DNA from: JAJFJD01 sp965228695
GTDB taxonomy: Bacteria > Pseudomonadota > Alphaproteobacteria > UBA8366
Assembly (NCBI GenBank): GCA_965228695.1
Contig: CBDDIB010000002.1
Coordinates: 682,001-746,000 of the forward strand
Direction: 5' to 3'
Length of the DNA: 64,000 nt
A program made the position numbers and the translations under genes. Positions 8,291 through 18,468 of this stretch are shown here, in pieces. The notes under the pieces were generated by a model. That model worked only from the letters and a program-made list of their open reading frames with translations, was not told the origin of the DNA and did not search any database. How positions within the stretch are numbered: the stretch's first letter is position 1; the number at the start of each line of letters is the position of its first letter.

Positions 8291-9838
8291 TCAACTCCGG
8301 CGCAGCGCCCGCCGCAGATCGGCAATCCGCGCCGCGCCCAGGAGCGGGGCGGCGACCGCGAATGTCGCGAGCCCGCAAGCCACCAATGCGACGAGTGCGG
8401 TGATACGCTCAGCCGACCCGCCGCGCAGCATGTCGGCTAATCCTTGATGGGCGGCCCACAACGCGACCGCCATGCAAAAGGAGGCCATCAGAATGCGCGG
8501 CACGCGACCGCGCAGCCGCTTGTCGAAGATGAGATGCCCGCGCCGGTGCAGGATCACCGCCAGGATCGCCGCGTTGATCCAGGCCGAGCAGGCGGTGGCG
8601 AGCGCGATGCCCACATGGGCCAGCACCTGCATCAGGACGACCGCGATCCCGATATTGGCGGTCATCGCGACGACCGCGACCTTGACCGGTGTCGCCGTGT
8701 CCTGCCGCGCAAAGAATCCCGGCGTCAGCGCCTTGATCAACACGTAGGCCGGCAGCCCCAGCGCAAACGCGCCGAGCGCCCCGGCGGTCGCCGCCGCATC
8801 GGCCGCGTCGAACGCCCCGCGCTCGAACAGGACCCGCACGATGGGATCGGGGATCGTGACCAGCGCCGCCGCCGCCGGCACGGTCAGCAGCAAGGCGAAC
8901 TCGATGGCGCGGTTCTGCGTGTCCGCCGCCGCCTGCGCCTCGCCGGCGCTGAGATGCCGCGACAGCATCGGCAGCAAAGCCACGCCGACCGCCACGCCGA
9001 TCACGCCGAGCGGCAACTGGTTCACGCGGTCGGCGAAATACAGATAGGACACCGACCCTTCCGGCAGCAGCGACGCCAGCACGATGTCGATCATCAGGTT
9101 GACCTGCACGACGCCCGCGCCGATCGCGCCCGGAACCATCAAGACCAGCAGCCGCTTGACCCCCGGGGTCAGGCGCGGACGCGGCAGCCGGAACAGGATG
9201 CCCGCCCGGCGGCAGGCCAGCACCATCCAGAGGAATTGCCCGGCACCGGCAACCGCGACGCCGGTCGCAAGCGCGTATCCCGGCATCGTGAAGACGCCCT
9301 CGCGGATCGCCAGCAACACGCCGATCATGACGATGTTCAGCAACACCGGCGCGGCCGCCGTCGCCGCGAACCGGTGCATCGCGTTCAGCATGCCGGCGAG
9401 CAGCGCCGTCAACGCCATGAACAACAAGTAGGGGAAGGTGAGCTGGGTCAGGTCGACCGCAAGCGCAAACTTCTCCGGCTGGTCCGCGAAGCCGGGCGCC
9501 AGCGCGTGCATCAGCCACGGCATGGCGAGCTGCGCCGCCAGCGTGAAACACAGCATGACGCTGAGCAGGACCGCCGCGACTGAGGCAGCAAACGCGCGGG
9601 CGGGGATCGGCCCGTCCTTGGTCAGCCGGTCGGTGTAGAGCGGCACGAAGGCGGCGTTGAACGCGCCCTCGGCGAACAAACGGCGGAAAAAATTGGGAAA
9701 CTTGAAGGCGACGAAAAAGGCGTCCGCCACCATGCCGGCGCCGATTATCCCGGCGAACAGGATATCCCGGCAGAAGCCGAGAATGCGGCTCGCCATCGTC
9801 CAGCCGCCCAGGGTCGCGATCGCACGGAACAGGGCCAT
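8291..9838 (-). CDS. murJ: Lipid II flippase MurJ (MviN)
   Basis: This 515-residue polytopic inner-membrane protein of the MOP superfamily flips lipid-linked peptidoglycan precursors to the periplasm. Sequence signs are the family start (ATLGGWTMASRILGFCRD), the AFFVAFKFPNFFRRLFAEGAFNAAFVP segment read in parts, and about 14 hydrophobic segments to the end. Length is normal for MurJ. It follows glnD and DUF3126 on the minus strand, in the order expected for alphaproteobacteria. Confidence 0.96.
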   Translation of the reverse strand: MALFRAIATLGGWTMASRILGFCRDILFAGIIGAGMVADAFFVAFKFPNFFRRLFAEGAFNAAFVPLYTDRLTKDGPIPARAFAASVAAVLLSVMLCFTLAAQLAMPWLMHALAPGFADQPEKFALAVDLTQLTFPYLLFMALTALLAGMLNAMHRFAATAAAPVLLNIVMIGVLLAIREGVFTMPGYALATGVAVAGAGQFLWMVLACRRAGILFRLPRPRLTPGVKRLLVLMVPGAIGAGVVQVNLMIDIVLASLLPEGSVSYLYFADRVNQLPLGVIGVAVGVALLPMLSRHLSAGEAQAAADTQNRAIEFALLLTVPAAAALVTIPDPIVRVLFERGAFDAADAAATAGALGAFALGLPAYVLIKALTPGFFARQDTATPVKVAVVAMTANIGIAVVLMQVLAHVGIALATACSAWINAAILAVILHRRGHLIFDKRLRGRVPRILMASFCMAVALWAAHQGLADMLRGGSAERITALVALVACGLATFAVAAPLLGAARIADLRRALRRS

Positions 9839-9947
9839 GACGGTTGTCTACCCGATCCGCCGCACAAGAAGAAGCGCCGGGTTACGGCACAGTCGCTCTT
9901 CCGGCGTCACGTCACGACGGCGCGGTCGGATTTCCGGCGTCACGTAG

Positions 9948-10169
9948 CTATGGCGCCGGGGGAAGATCCATCTCCAGGATGGCCATCTGGAAGGCGTAAG
10001 AGACTTCGCCGTCATCCTCGTCCACGTCACGGTAGATGATCGCGATGAACTCCTCGCCGAGGCTGACCTCGACCGATCCGTCCATCTTGGGCTTGCCCAG
10101 CCGGATCCGTTGCGATCCAAAGGTCTCGCGGAGATACGCCTGCAATCGCACGACTTCTGACTGTTCCAT
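9948..10169 (-). CDS. DUF3126 family small protein
   Basis: A 73-residue protein with the DUF3126 pattern: an N-terminal helix (VVRLQAYLRETFG), a basic GKPKMDGSVEV turn, and a strand pair containing GEEFIAIIYRDVDEDDGEVSY. It is small, soluble and found mainly in alphaproteobacteria; its function is not known. The ATG at 10169 has a strong AGGAGG ribosome binding site. It sits between glnD and murJ and may be co-transcribed with them. Confidence 0.85.
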   Translation of the reverse strand: MEQSEVVRLQAYLRETFGSQRIRLGKPKMDGSVEVSLGEEFIAIIYRDVDEDDGEVSYAFQMAILEMDLPPAP

Positions 10170-10262
10170 AATGCCTCCTAGCGTTGACGCCGCGCGGACC
10201 TTGCCGCTGGCGGCCTCATCAATACGGTCAAAAAAGGGAATTTTCCATCTTTACGGCAAACT

Positions 10263-13070
10263 CTATTCCGCGGCGTCCACGCCCGCTTTCGCGGCGCGGG
10301 GCCGGTCTGCGCGTTTCTTACGCGGTTTGGCGGCCGGTTTGCAATCGGGATCAGCCAGCACCTCCAGCAAACGGGTGCGGATCTGCTCCAGTTTGCCCGG
10401 ATGCTCGATCTTCAAACCGAACACGTCCTTCACATAGAAGACGTCGACCACCTGTTCGCCATAGGTCGAAATCTTCGCGGCGTAAATCTGCAGGCTGAGA
10501 TCCGCCACCGCCCGCGTCACGTCATACAGCAGGCCGGGCCGGTCGCGGCCGTTCACCTCGATCAGCGTGTGGCGGTTGGACGCCTTGTTGTCGATCAGGA
10601 CGCGCGGCGCCACCTTGAAGACATTGGTCCGGGTCGGGTAGCCTTGCCGCTTGCGCAGTTCGGTCAACGGCCGCAAGCGGCCCGATAGCGTTTGTTCGAT
10701 CAGCACCGACAGTTTGGCGAGCTTGTCCGGCCGGGCGAAGGCCTCGCCGTCGGCGTCCTGCACCAGGAAACTGTCGAGCGCCATGCCGTTGTTCAACGTG
10801 TTGATTTTGGCGTCCACGATATTGGCGCCGGACACCGCGAGCGCCCCGGCGATGCGGCTGAACAGTCCCGGATGGTCGTCGGCATACAGGGTGATTTCGG
10901 TGACCGCCCGGTCCGCATGCACCTGCCGGTCGATGCTGAGCGGTTGCCCGCTTGCCTCGGATTCGCGGATGAACCGGGCGTGGTGCTGCAGCGTTTCCGA
11001 ATCGTAGGACAGCCAATAGGCCGGATGACCGCGCTCTACATGGGCGTCGATGTCCGCCTCGGGCCAATCCGCGAGGTCGCCGCGCAGGATGGCCACCGCG
11101 GCATCGGCGCGGGCATCCCGGCCTTCTGTGACATGTCCGCCCGACATCAGCGCCTCGGCGCGGTAATACAAGTCGCGCAGCAAGGTCGCCTTCCAATTGT
11201 TCCAGCGCCCCGGCCCGACGGCCCGGATGTCGGCGACCGTTAGGCACACCAACAGGCGCAGCCGTTCCGGCGACTTCACAATGTCGACGAAGTCCATGAT
11301 GGTCTTCGGATCGCCCAGGTCGCGCTTGAAGGCCACGTTGCTCATCAACAGGTGATAGCGCACCAGCCAGCTTACGGTTTCGGTCTGTTCCGGCGTCAGG
11401 CCGAGGCGTGGACACAGCTTGTCCGCGATTTTCGCCCCCAGCACCGAATGATCGCCGCCGCGGCCCTTGGCGATGTCGTGCAGCAGCACCGCGACATATA
11501 GCACCTCGCGCGACAGCACCTTGTGGATCACCTCCGTCGACAGCGGATGGTCGTCGGCCAATTCGCCGCGCTCGATCCGGTTGAGGATTCCGATCGCGCG
11601 GATCGTATGCTCGTCCGTCGTATAGACGTGATACATGTCGTACTGCATCTGCGCCACGACACGGCCGAAGTCGGTAATGAACTTGCCGAACACGCCGGCT
11701 TCGTTCAGCCGGCGCAGCGCCACCTCGGGGTTCTTCTCTGCCGCCAGAATATTGAGGAATATGCGGTTCGCTTCGGGATCGTCGCGCAGATTCCTGTTGA
11801 TGCGCCGGAGGCTCCGCGTGATCAGGCGTAAAGCCTCCGGATGAATGTCGAGCGACCGGCGGTGGGCAACCTCGAACAGGCGCAGCATGTCGACCGGGTT
11901 CTCGGCGAAATGCTTCCCGCCCTTGACCGTCAGGCGCCCGCCCTCAACCAGGAAACCCTCGATCTCGCGCTGGAAGAAACCGGTCGGCAGGCGAAGCAGG
12001 CTGCGCCGTTCGTGCCGCGCCTCGAGCGCTGCGCAGAAAATCCGTGTCAGGTCGCCGATATCCTTGGCGACCAGGAAATAATGCTTCATGAAACGTTCGA
12101 CATCCGACGAACCCGCATGATCGCGATAGCCCATCCGGGTCGCCAGTTCCGGCTGCAGGTCGAAGGTCAGGCGCTCCTCGGGCCGATCGGTCAGATAATG
12201 CAGGTGGCATCGGACGGTCCACAGGAAATCCTGCGCCTTGTCGAACAGCGCCACTTCTTTCTTGGTAAAAAATCCCTCGTCGATCAGCCGTGAGGCGTCG
12301 TCGACGCTGTACAGGTATTTGCCGAGCCAGAACAGCGTGTGCAGGTCGCGCAGCCCGCCCTTGCCGTCCTTGACGTTGGGTTCCAGCACGTAGCGCGAGT
12401 CGCCCATGCGGAGATGCCGCTCATCGCGCTCGCGCAGTTTGGCCTCGACGAAATCCGGCCCGGTGCCGGCCGCGACCTCAGCGCGGAACCGTGCCCGCAG
12501 CTCGCGGAACAAGGCCTGCTCGCCCCAGACGAAACGGGATTCGAGCAGGCCCGTGCGGATCGTCATATCCGCCTTGGCCTGCCGGATGCAATCGTCGATC
12601 GACCGCGTCGCATGCCCGACCTTCAGGCCCAGGTCCCAGAGCGTGTAGAGGACATGTTCGATGATCTGTTCGCTGCGCGGGGTCTGCTTGTAGGGCAACA
12701 GAAAGAGGAGGTCGACGTCCGACTTCGGCGCAAGCTCGCCGCGCCCGTAGCCGCCGTAGGCGACGATCGACAGCTGTTCGCCCGCCGTCGGATTGGCCGC
12801 CGGATATAAATAATCCGCCGCGATGTCGTAGATCACGCGGATCAGCTGATCCATCAGGAAGCAATGGCCTTGAACCGCCAGCGTGCCGCTTTGGTCCGCG
12901 TCGAAACGGCGGCGAATTTCCGCGCCGCCGTCGTCCAGCGCCGTGCGGTAGAATTCCAGCATGGCTTGCGGCCGGTCGCTCTCGGAGAGGCCCCCGTCCA
13001 GCACCGTCCGCGCCGCTTCATGCAGTGCGGCGCGATCGATTATCGCGCGCTTTTTCCGCAGTTGTTCCAT
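10263..13070 (-). CDS. glnD: Bifunctional [protein-PII] uridylyltransferase/uridylyl-removing enzyme
   Basis: GlnD senses glutamine and adds or removes UMP on PII proteins, controlling nitrogen assimilation. The 935-residue protein has the nucleotidyltransferase motif GGYGRGEL (residues 106-113) with metal aspartates D118 and D120, a central HD phosphohydrolase domain (LLHDIAKGRGGDHS, His-Asp near 528), and two C-terminal ACT domains (about 740-815 and 850-920). Domain order and length are standard. It follows mutS on the same strand. Confidence 0.97.
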   Translation of the reverse strand: MEQLRKKRAIIDRAALHEAARTVLDGGLSESDRPQAMLEFYRTALDDGGAEIRRRFDADQSGTLAVQGHCFLMDQLIRVIYDIAADYLYPAANPTAGEQLSIVAYGGYGRGELAPKSDVDLLFLLPYKQTPRSEQIIEHVLYTLWDLGLKVGHATRSIDDCIRQAKADMTIRTGLLESRFVWGEQALFRELRARFRAEVAAGTGPDFVEAKLRERDERHLRMGDSRYVLEPNVKDGKGGLRDLHTLFWLGKYLYSVDDASRLIDEGFFTKKEVALFDKAQDFLWTVRCHLHYLTDRPEERLTFDLQPELATRMGYRDHAGSSDVERFMKHYFLVAKDIGDLTRIFCAALEARHERRSLLRLPTGFFQREIEGFLVEGGRLTVKGGKHFAENPVDMLRLFEVAHRRSLDIHPEALRLITRSLRRINRNLRDDPEANRIFLNILAAEKNPEVALRRLNEAGVFGKFITDFGRVVAQMQYDMYHVYTTDEHTIRAIGILNRIERGELADDHPLSTEVIHKVLSREVLYVAVLLHDIAKGRGGDHSVLGAKIADKLCPRLGLTPEQTETVSWLVRYHLLMSNVAFKRDLGDPKTIMDFVDIVKSPERLRLLVCLTVADIRAVGPGRWNNWKATLLRDLYYRAEALMSGGHVTEGRDARADAAVAILRGDLADWPEADIDAHVERGHPAYWLSYDSETLQHHARFIRESEASGQPLSIDRQVHADRAVTEITLYADDHPGLFSRIAGALAVSGANIVDAKINTLNNGMALDSFLVQDADGEAFARPDKLAKLSVLIEQTLSGRLRPLTELRKRQGYPTRTNVFKVAPRVLIDNKASNRHTLIEVNGRDRPGLLYDVTRAVADLSLQIYAAKISTYGEQVVDVFYVKDVFGLKIEHPGKLEQIRTRLLEVLADPDCKPAAKPRKKRADRPRAAKAGVDAAE

Positions 13071-13134
13071 CGCTAAGTCATGCGTCAGCGGCAGTTGAAA
13101 TGCAAGGGAAACTAACGCTTTCCGGGCTACCGGG

Positions 13135-15816
13135 TCACCCGTCCAGGAGCGCGCGCAGGCGGTAGATCAGGTCGAGCGCCTCGCGCGGCGTCAACTCGTC
13201 CGCGTCGACCGCGGCGAGGGTTTCCTCCACCGCCGACGGTTGTGAAGGCATCGCCGTCGGAACGTCGGAGAGCGCCGCGAAGAGCGGCAGGTCCTCGGCG
13301 AGCCGGGTCATCGCGGATGACTGCTCGCCGCTCTCCAGCGTCTTCAGCACCGCTTCGGCCCGGTCGATCACCGCGGGCGGCAGGCCGGCCAGCTTCGCCA
13401 CATGGATGCCGTAGGACCGGTCCGCCGCGCCCGCCGCCACCTCGTGCAGGAAGACCACCTCGCCCTCCCATTCCTTGATCCGCATGGTGAAGGGCTTGAG
13501 CGCGGAAAGCCGCGAGGTCAAGGCGACGAGCTCGTGAAAATGCGTCGCGAACAAAGCGCGGCATCGGTTAACCTCGTGCAGGTGCTCGACCGCGGCCCAG
13601 GCAATCGACAAGCCGTCGAAGGTTGCGGTGCCTCGGCCGATCTCGTCGAGAATGACCAGCGAGCGTTCGGTCGCCTGATTGAGAATCGCCGCCGTCTCGA
13701 CCATCTCGACCATGAAGGTGGAGCGGCCCCGCGCCAGATCGTCGGCGGCCCCGACCCGGCTGAACAGCCGGTCGACCGCGCCGAGCCGCGCCGAGTCGGC
13801 GGGCACGAAGGACCCCATTTGCGCCAACACGGCGATCAGGGCGTTCTGGCGCAGGAAGGTGCTCTTGCCCGCCATGTTCGGCCCCGTCACCAGCCACAGG
13901 CGGCCGGCCTCGCCGAGGTCGCAATCGTTGGCGACGAATCCGCCCTCCTGTTCCGCGATCAGCGCGGCCTCGACCACAGGGTGCCGCCCGCCGGTCACGG
14001 CGAACTCGTTCGTGTCGACAACCGACGGCCGGCAGTAGCGGCGCTCCACCGCCAGGTCCGCCAACGCCGCCGCCACGTCCAGCGACGCGAGCGCCGCCGC
14101 CGCCAGGGCGATCGCGTCGGCGCGGATCGACACCTCGCCGATCAGGTCGGCGAACAACTGCAATTCGATCGCCACCGCCTTGTCGCGGGAATCGGCGATC
14201 CGCCGGGCCAGATCCGCCAGTTCGGCGGTGCTGTAGCGCACCGCGTTGGTCATGGTCTGGCGGTGGATGAAGTCATCGCCGAGCCGGTCGGCGAAGCGCT
14301 GCGTCACCTCGATGAAATACCCCAGCACGTTGTTGTGCCGGATCTTAAGCGTGTCCGCGCCGGTCTCCTCGCGGTAGCGCCGCTCCAGGTTGGCGATCAG
14401 GCGCCGGCTCTCGTCGCGCAGCTCGCGCACCTCGTCCAGTTCGAGCGCATAGCCGCGCGCGATGAACCCGCCGTCCCGCGCGATCAGCGGCAGGTCCTCG
14501 GCCAGCGCCCGGGTCAGCCGGTCGACCAGCACCGCATGCTCGCCGAGATCGGTCAGCGCCTCGGCGATGCCCGCCGGCGGCGGCACGGCGGCGCCCTCGA
14601 TGACCGTGCGCAATGCGCCCGCCTGGATCAGTCCATCGCGCACCGCGGCGATGTCGCGCGGCCCGCCGCGGCCGACGGTGATTCGGGACAGCGCGCGCTC
14701 CAGGTCCGGGCAGCGCCGCAAGCGCTCGCGCAGCTCGCCGCGCGTGGCCGGGTCGTCGGCGAACCAGCTGACCATATCGAGGCGGCCGTTGATCGCGGCG
14801 GTATCGGTCAACGGCGCGGACAATCGCGCCGCCAGCGCCCGCGCGCCGCCGCCGCTGACCGTGCGGTCGATCACCGACAGCAGGCTGCCCTGCCGTTCGC
14901 CCGACAGCGTGCGCGCGAGTTCCAGGTTGCGCCGGGTCGCCGCGTCGATCTCCATCAGCGCGCCCGCCGACACCCGGCGCGGCGGCGTCAGATGCGGCAG
15001 TTTTCCGACCTGGGTCAGTTCCACGTAATCGACCAACGCCCCGGCGGCAGCCAGTTCCGCGCGGGCGAAATCGCCGAAAGCGTCGAGCGAGCCGACCCCA
15101 TACAGTGCGGTCAACCGCCGCTGCGCATTCTGCGAATCGAACCGGCTGTCCGGCTGGATCGAGACACTCTCGCCGCGCTCGCGCAGGATGTCCGCAAGGT
15201 CGTCCTGCGCCGCCAATTTTTCCGGCACGACCAGCTCGCCGGGATCGATGCGCGCCAGCATCGCGCCAAGACCGCCCGCATCGCCACCCTGCAGCGGCTG
15301 CGTAAAGAAGGCCCCGGTCGACATGTCGAGCCAGGCGGCGGCAAGGTCGCGCCCGACCCGGGCGAGCGCGGCGAGGTAGTTGTGCGCGCGCGCATCGAGC
15401 AATCCGTCCTCGGTCAGGGTGCCGGGCGTGACAAGGCGGACGACGTCGCGTTTGACGACCGACTTGTTGCCGCGCTTCTTGGCCTCGGCGGGATCCTCCA
15501 TTTGTTCACAGATCGCGACACGGAAGCCTTTGCGGATCAGGCGCGCCAGATAGCCGTCGGCGGCATGCACCGGCACGCCGCACATCGGTACCTCGCGGCC
15601 GTCATGTTCGCCGCGTTTGGTGAGTGTGATGTCGAGCGCCGCCGAAGCGCTGACCGCATCCTCGAAGAACATCTCGTAGAAATCGCCCATGCGATAGAAC
15701 AGCAGGCAATCAGGATTGGCTTCCTTGATCCGCAGATACTGCGCCATCATCGGCGTCGGGCCGCCGGGCCGGCGGGCCGTTGGCTTCTTCGGGTTGCGGG
15801 AGATCGGACGGGTCAT
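13135..15816 (-). CDS. mutS: DNA mismatch repair protein MutS
   Basis: MutS recognises mismatches and recruits MutL. The 893-residue protein has the N-terminal mismatch-binding domain with the GDFYEMFFEDA motif (Phe-x-Glu type), core and clamp domains, and an ABC-type ATPase with Walker A GPNMAGKS at residues 645-652, then the STFMVEM signature and the Walker B segment VILDEIGRGTATFDG. All key motifs are intact. It is the first gene of the minus-strand housekeeping block, and maeB diverges from it. Confidence 0.97.
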   Translation of the reverse strand: MTRPISRNPKKPTARRPGGPTPMMAQYLRIKEANPDCLLFYRMGDFYEMFFEDAVSASAALDITLTKRGEHDGREVPMCGVPVHAADGYLARLIRKGFRVAICEQMEDPAEAKKRGNKSVVKRDVVRLVTPGTLTEDGLLDARAHNYLAALARVGRDLAAAWLDMSTGAFFTQPLQGGDAGGLGAMLARIDPGELVVPEKLAAQDDLADILRERGESVSIQPDSRFDSQNAQRRLTALYGVGSLDAFGDFARAELAAAGALVDYVELTQVGKLPHLTPPRRVSAGALMEIDAATRRNLELARTLSGERQGSLLSVIDRTVSGGGARALAARLSAPLTDTAAINGRLDMVSWFADDPATRGELRERLRRCPDLERALSRITVGRGGPRDIAAVRDGLIQAGALRTVIEGAAVPPPAGIAEALTDLGEHAVLVDRLTRALAEDLPLIARDGGFIARGYALELDEVRELRDESRRLIANLERRYREETGADTLKIRHNNVLGYFIEVTQRFADRLGDDFIHRQTMTNAVRYSTAELADLARRIADSRDKAVAIELQLFADLIGEVSIRADAIALAAAALASLDVAAALADLAVERRYCRPSVVDTNEFAVTGGRHPVVEAALIAEQEGGFVANDCDLGEAGRLWLVTGPNMAGKSTFLRQNALIAVLAQMGSFVPADSARLGAVDRLFSRVGAADDLARGRSTFMVEMVETAAILNQATERSLVILDEIGRGTATFDGLSIAWAAVEHLHEVNRCRALFATHFHELVALTSRLSALKPFTMRIKEWEGEVVFLHEVAAGAADRSYGIHVAKLAGLPPAVIDRAEAVLKTLESGEQSSAMTRLAEDLPLFAALSDVPTAMPSQPSAVEETLAAVDADELTPREALDLIYRLRALLDG

Positions 15817-16129
15817 GGCGAAGCGAAATTAACATGGCGGCGACGGCCCTTCCATGCAGCGGAGGCGCGACTCCCCAGAAATATTCGGCCGCAAAAGGGG
15901 CAACGCGAATGCTGGCCATGTCCGGCGGCTTCATGCCAGTATGGCTCCGGCGGCGGACCGGCGACTTTCCTCAACACATCTCGGCGATACCGGCTGTGGC
16001 GGGAACGGCCACCGATCCGCCATGGCCGACGCGATATGCTGCGGACAATTTGCGGCTGCAACTGGAAAACTTGGACGACAGCGCCAATTGCATGACGAGA
16101 CCAACTGAATAGGGACGGCCGAAACGCTC
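15817..16129. other. Intergenic region between mutS and maeB
   Basis: This 313-nt divergent intergenic stretch must hold the promoters of mutS and maeB. I see no convincing sigma70 hexamer pair, operator palindrome, small gene or RNA in it. Confidence 0.5.
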
Positions 16130-18409
16130 ATGGCTAAGAAGAAATCCGACACACCGGAAGAATTGCTCAAACAAGACGCGTTGCGCATGCACGCGCGGAA
16201 CCGTCCGGGCAAGCTGGAAATCCGCGCAACCAAGCCGCTGACGACGCAGCGCGATCTGTCGCTCGCCTATTCGCCCGGCGTCGCCTATCCCTGCCTCGCC
16301 ATCGAGGACGATCCGGCCTGTGCCTATGACTATACCGCCAAGGGCAACGTGGTCGCCGTCATCTCCAATGGCACCGCGGTGCTTGGGCTCGGCAACATCG
16401 GCGCCCTCGCCTCGAAGCCGGTGATGGAAGGCAAGTCGGTGCTTTTCAAACGATTCGCCGACGTCGACGGCGTCGATATCGAAGTGGATACCGAGGATGT
16501 GGACACCTTCGTCAGTTGCGTGAAGGCGATCGGCAAGACCTTCGGCGGCATCAATCTGGAAGACATCAAGGCGCCGGAATGTTTCCTGATCGAACAGCAA
16601 CTTCGCGAGCTGCTCGACGTGCCGGTCTTCCACGACGACCAGCACGGCACCGCGATCATCACCGCCGCCGGCCTGGTCAACGCGCTCACCCTGACCAAAC
16701 GCGACATCAAGGACGCCAAGATGGTGGTAAACGGCGCGGGCGCGGCATCGATCGCCTGCGTGGAGTTGATCAAGTCGATGGGCGCGCCGCACGACAACAT
16801 CGTGCTGTGCGATTCCAAGGGCGTGATCTACCAGGGCCGCGAGGACGGCATGAACCAATGGAAGTCCGCCCATGCCGCGGCGACCGATGCGCGCAGCCTC
16901 GCCGACGCGATGAAGGGCGCAGACGTGTTCATCGGCCTGTCGATCAAGGACGCGGTCAGCAAGGCCATGGTCAAGTCGATGGCCAAGGATCCGATCATCT
17001 TCGCGATGGCCAACCCGGACCCGGAAATCACGCCGGAAGACATCGAAAGCGTGCGTAAGGACGCCATCGTGGCGACCGGGCGCTCGGATTACCCGAACCA
17101 GATCAACAATGTGCTGGGCTTCCCCTATATCTTCCGCGGCGCGCTCGACGTGCGCGCATCGACGATCAACGACGCCATGAAGATCGCCGCCGCCGAGGCG
17201 CTCGCCAAATTGGCGCGCGAAGACGTGCCCGACGAGGTCGATGCGGCCTACGGCGGCAAGCGGCTGAAATACGGACCGGGCTACATCATCCCGGTACCGT
17301 TCGACCCACGGCTGATTTCCGAAGTCCCGGCGGCGGTCGCCCAGGCGGCAATGGACAGCGGCGTCGCGCGCGCCCCGATCGAGGACATGGACGACTATCG
17401 CCAACAGCTTTCGGCAAAGCTCGACCCGGCCCTCTCCAGCCTGCAGTTCGTCCACACGCGGGTCAGCGCCAATCCGCGCCGCGTGGTGTTCGCCGAGGGC
17501 GAGGAGGACCGGGTGATCCGCGCCGCCGTTGCCTTCCGCAATGCCGGCTTCGGCAACCCGGTCCTGATCGGCCGGGAAAAGCGGGTGCGCGAAACCATGG
17601 AGCGGCTGGGTATCGAGGCCAATGGCGAACTCGAAATCCACAACGCGCGGCTCAGCAAGGACAACAAGAAATACACCGACTTTCTTTACGAGCGGCTGCA
17701 GCGCAGCGGACACCTCTATCGCGATTGCCAGCGGATGGTGAATCAGGACCGCAACGTCTTCGGCGCCTGCATGATCGCGATGGGCGACGCCGACGCGATG
17801 GTGACCGGCACAACGCGCAGCTTCGCGACCGCGTTCGAGGATGTTCGGCATGTGATCGACCCCAAGCCCGGCGAACGCCTGATGGCCGTCACGGTCGTGG
17901 TGACGCAAGGGCGCACCGTGTTCATCTCGGATACCAACGTGCACGAAGTGCCGACCGCCGAGGAATTGGCAGACATCGCAATACAGACCGCGGCCTATGC
18001 CCGCCAGTTCGGCCAAGAGCCGCGGGTGGCGCTGGCATCCTTCTCAAATTTCGGCCAACCGATGCGGCCGCATATGGAACGGGTGCGCGAGGCGGTGAAA
18101 ATCCTCGACGGCCGCAAGGTGGATTTCGAGTATGACGGCGAAATGCAAGCGGACACGGCTCTGAACTACAACCTGATGCAACAGGTTTATCCGTTCTGCC
18201 GGCTCTCCGATGCCGCCAATTGCTTGATCATGCCGGCGCTTCACAGCGCCAGCATCAGCGCGAAGCTGCTGCGGGTGCTGGGGGGCGGAACGGTCATCGG
18301 GCCTGTGATGATCGGGCTCTCGAAGCCGGTACAGATAATGCAGATGGGGTCGACGGTGAACGATATCGTCAACGCCGCCGCCTTGGCCGCCCATGACGCG
18401 ATCCTTTAA
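16130..18409 (+). CDS. maeB: NADP-dependent malic enzyme with phosphotransacetylase-like domain
   Basis: A 759-residue MaeB-type enzyme that oxidatively decarboxylates malate to pyruvate with NADP. Residues about 1-430 are the malic enzyme and NAD-binding part (SLAYSPGVAYPC, the DDQHGTAI segment, VNGAGAASIACVEL). From about residue 440 the phosphotransacetylase-like domain begins (NPRRVVFAEGEEDRVIRAA). In the family this domain is regulatory, binding acetyl-CoA. Fusion and length are typical. It is monocistronic and ends 60 nt before phoR. Confidence 0.96.
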   Translation: MAKKKSDTPEELLKQDALRMHARNRPGKLEIRATKPLTTQRDLSLAYSPGVAYPCLAIEDDPACAYDYTAKGNVVAVISNGTAVLGLGNIGALASKPVMEGKSVLFKRFADVDGVDIEVDTEDVDTFVSCVKAIGKTFGGINLEDIKAPECFLIEQQLRELLDVPVFHDDQHGTAIITAAGLVNALTLTKRDIKDAKMVVNGAGAASIACVELIKSMGAPHDNIVLCDSKGVIYQGREDGMNQWKSAHAAATDARSLADAMKGADVFIGLSIKDAVSKAMVKSMAKDPIIFAMANPDPEITPEDIESVRKDAIVATGRSDYPNQINNVLGFPYIFRGALDVRASTINDAMKIAAAEALAKLAREDVPDEVDAAYGGKRLKYGPGYIIPVPFDPRLISEVPAAVAQAAMDSGVARAPIEDMDDYRQQLSAKLDPALSSLQFVHTRVSANPRRVVFAEGEEDRVIRAAVAFRNAGFGNPVLIGREKRVRETMERLGIEANGELEIHNARLSKDNKKYTDFLYERLQRSGHLYRDCQRMVNQDRNVFGACMIAMGDADAMVTGTTRSFATAFEDVRHVIDPKPGERLMAVTVVVTQGRTVFISDTNVHEVPTAEELADIAIQTAAYARQFGQEPRVALASFSNFGQPMRPHMERVREAVKILDGRKVDFEYDGEMQADTALNYNLMQQVYPFCRLSDAANCLIMPALHSASISAKLLRVLGGGTVIGPVMIGLSKPVQIMQMGSTVNDIVNAAALAAHDAIL

Positions 18410-18468
18410 CATCGGCGCATTATAGTAGGTGGGTTAGAACAACCACCGCGCCGGATGAAGGATGGCTC

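Noticed and set aside
13402..16095. Very long open frame antisense to mutS
   Set aside because: It is an artefact of GC-rich codon bias; the translation is Arg/Gln/His-rich with no domain, while mutS on the other strand is complete.
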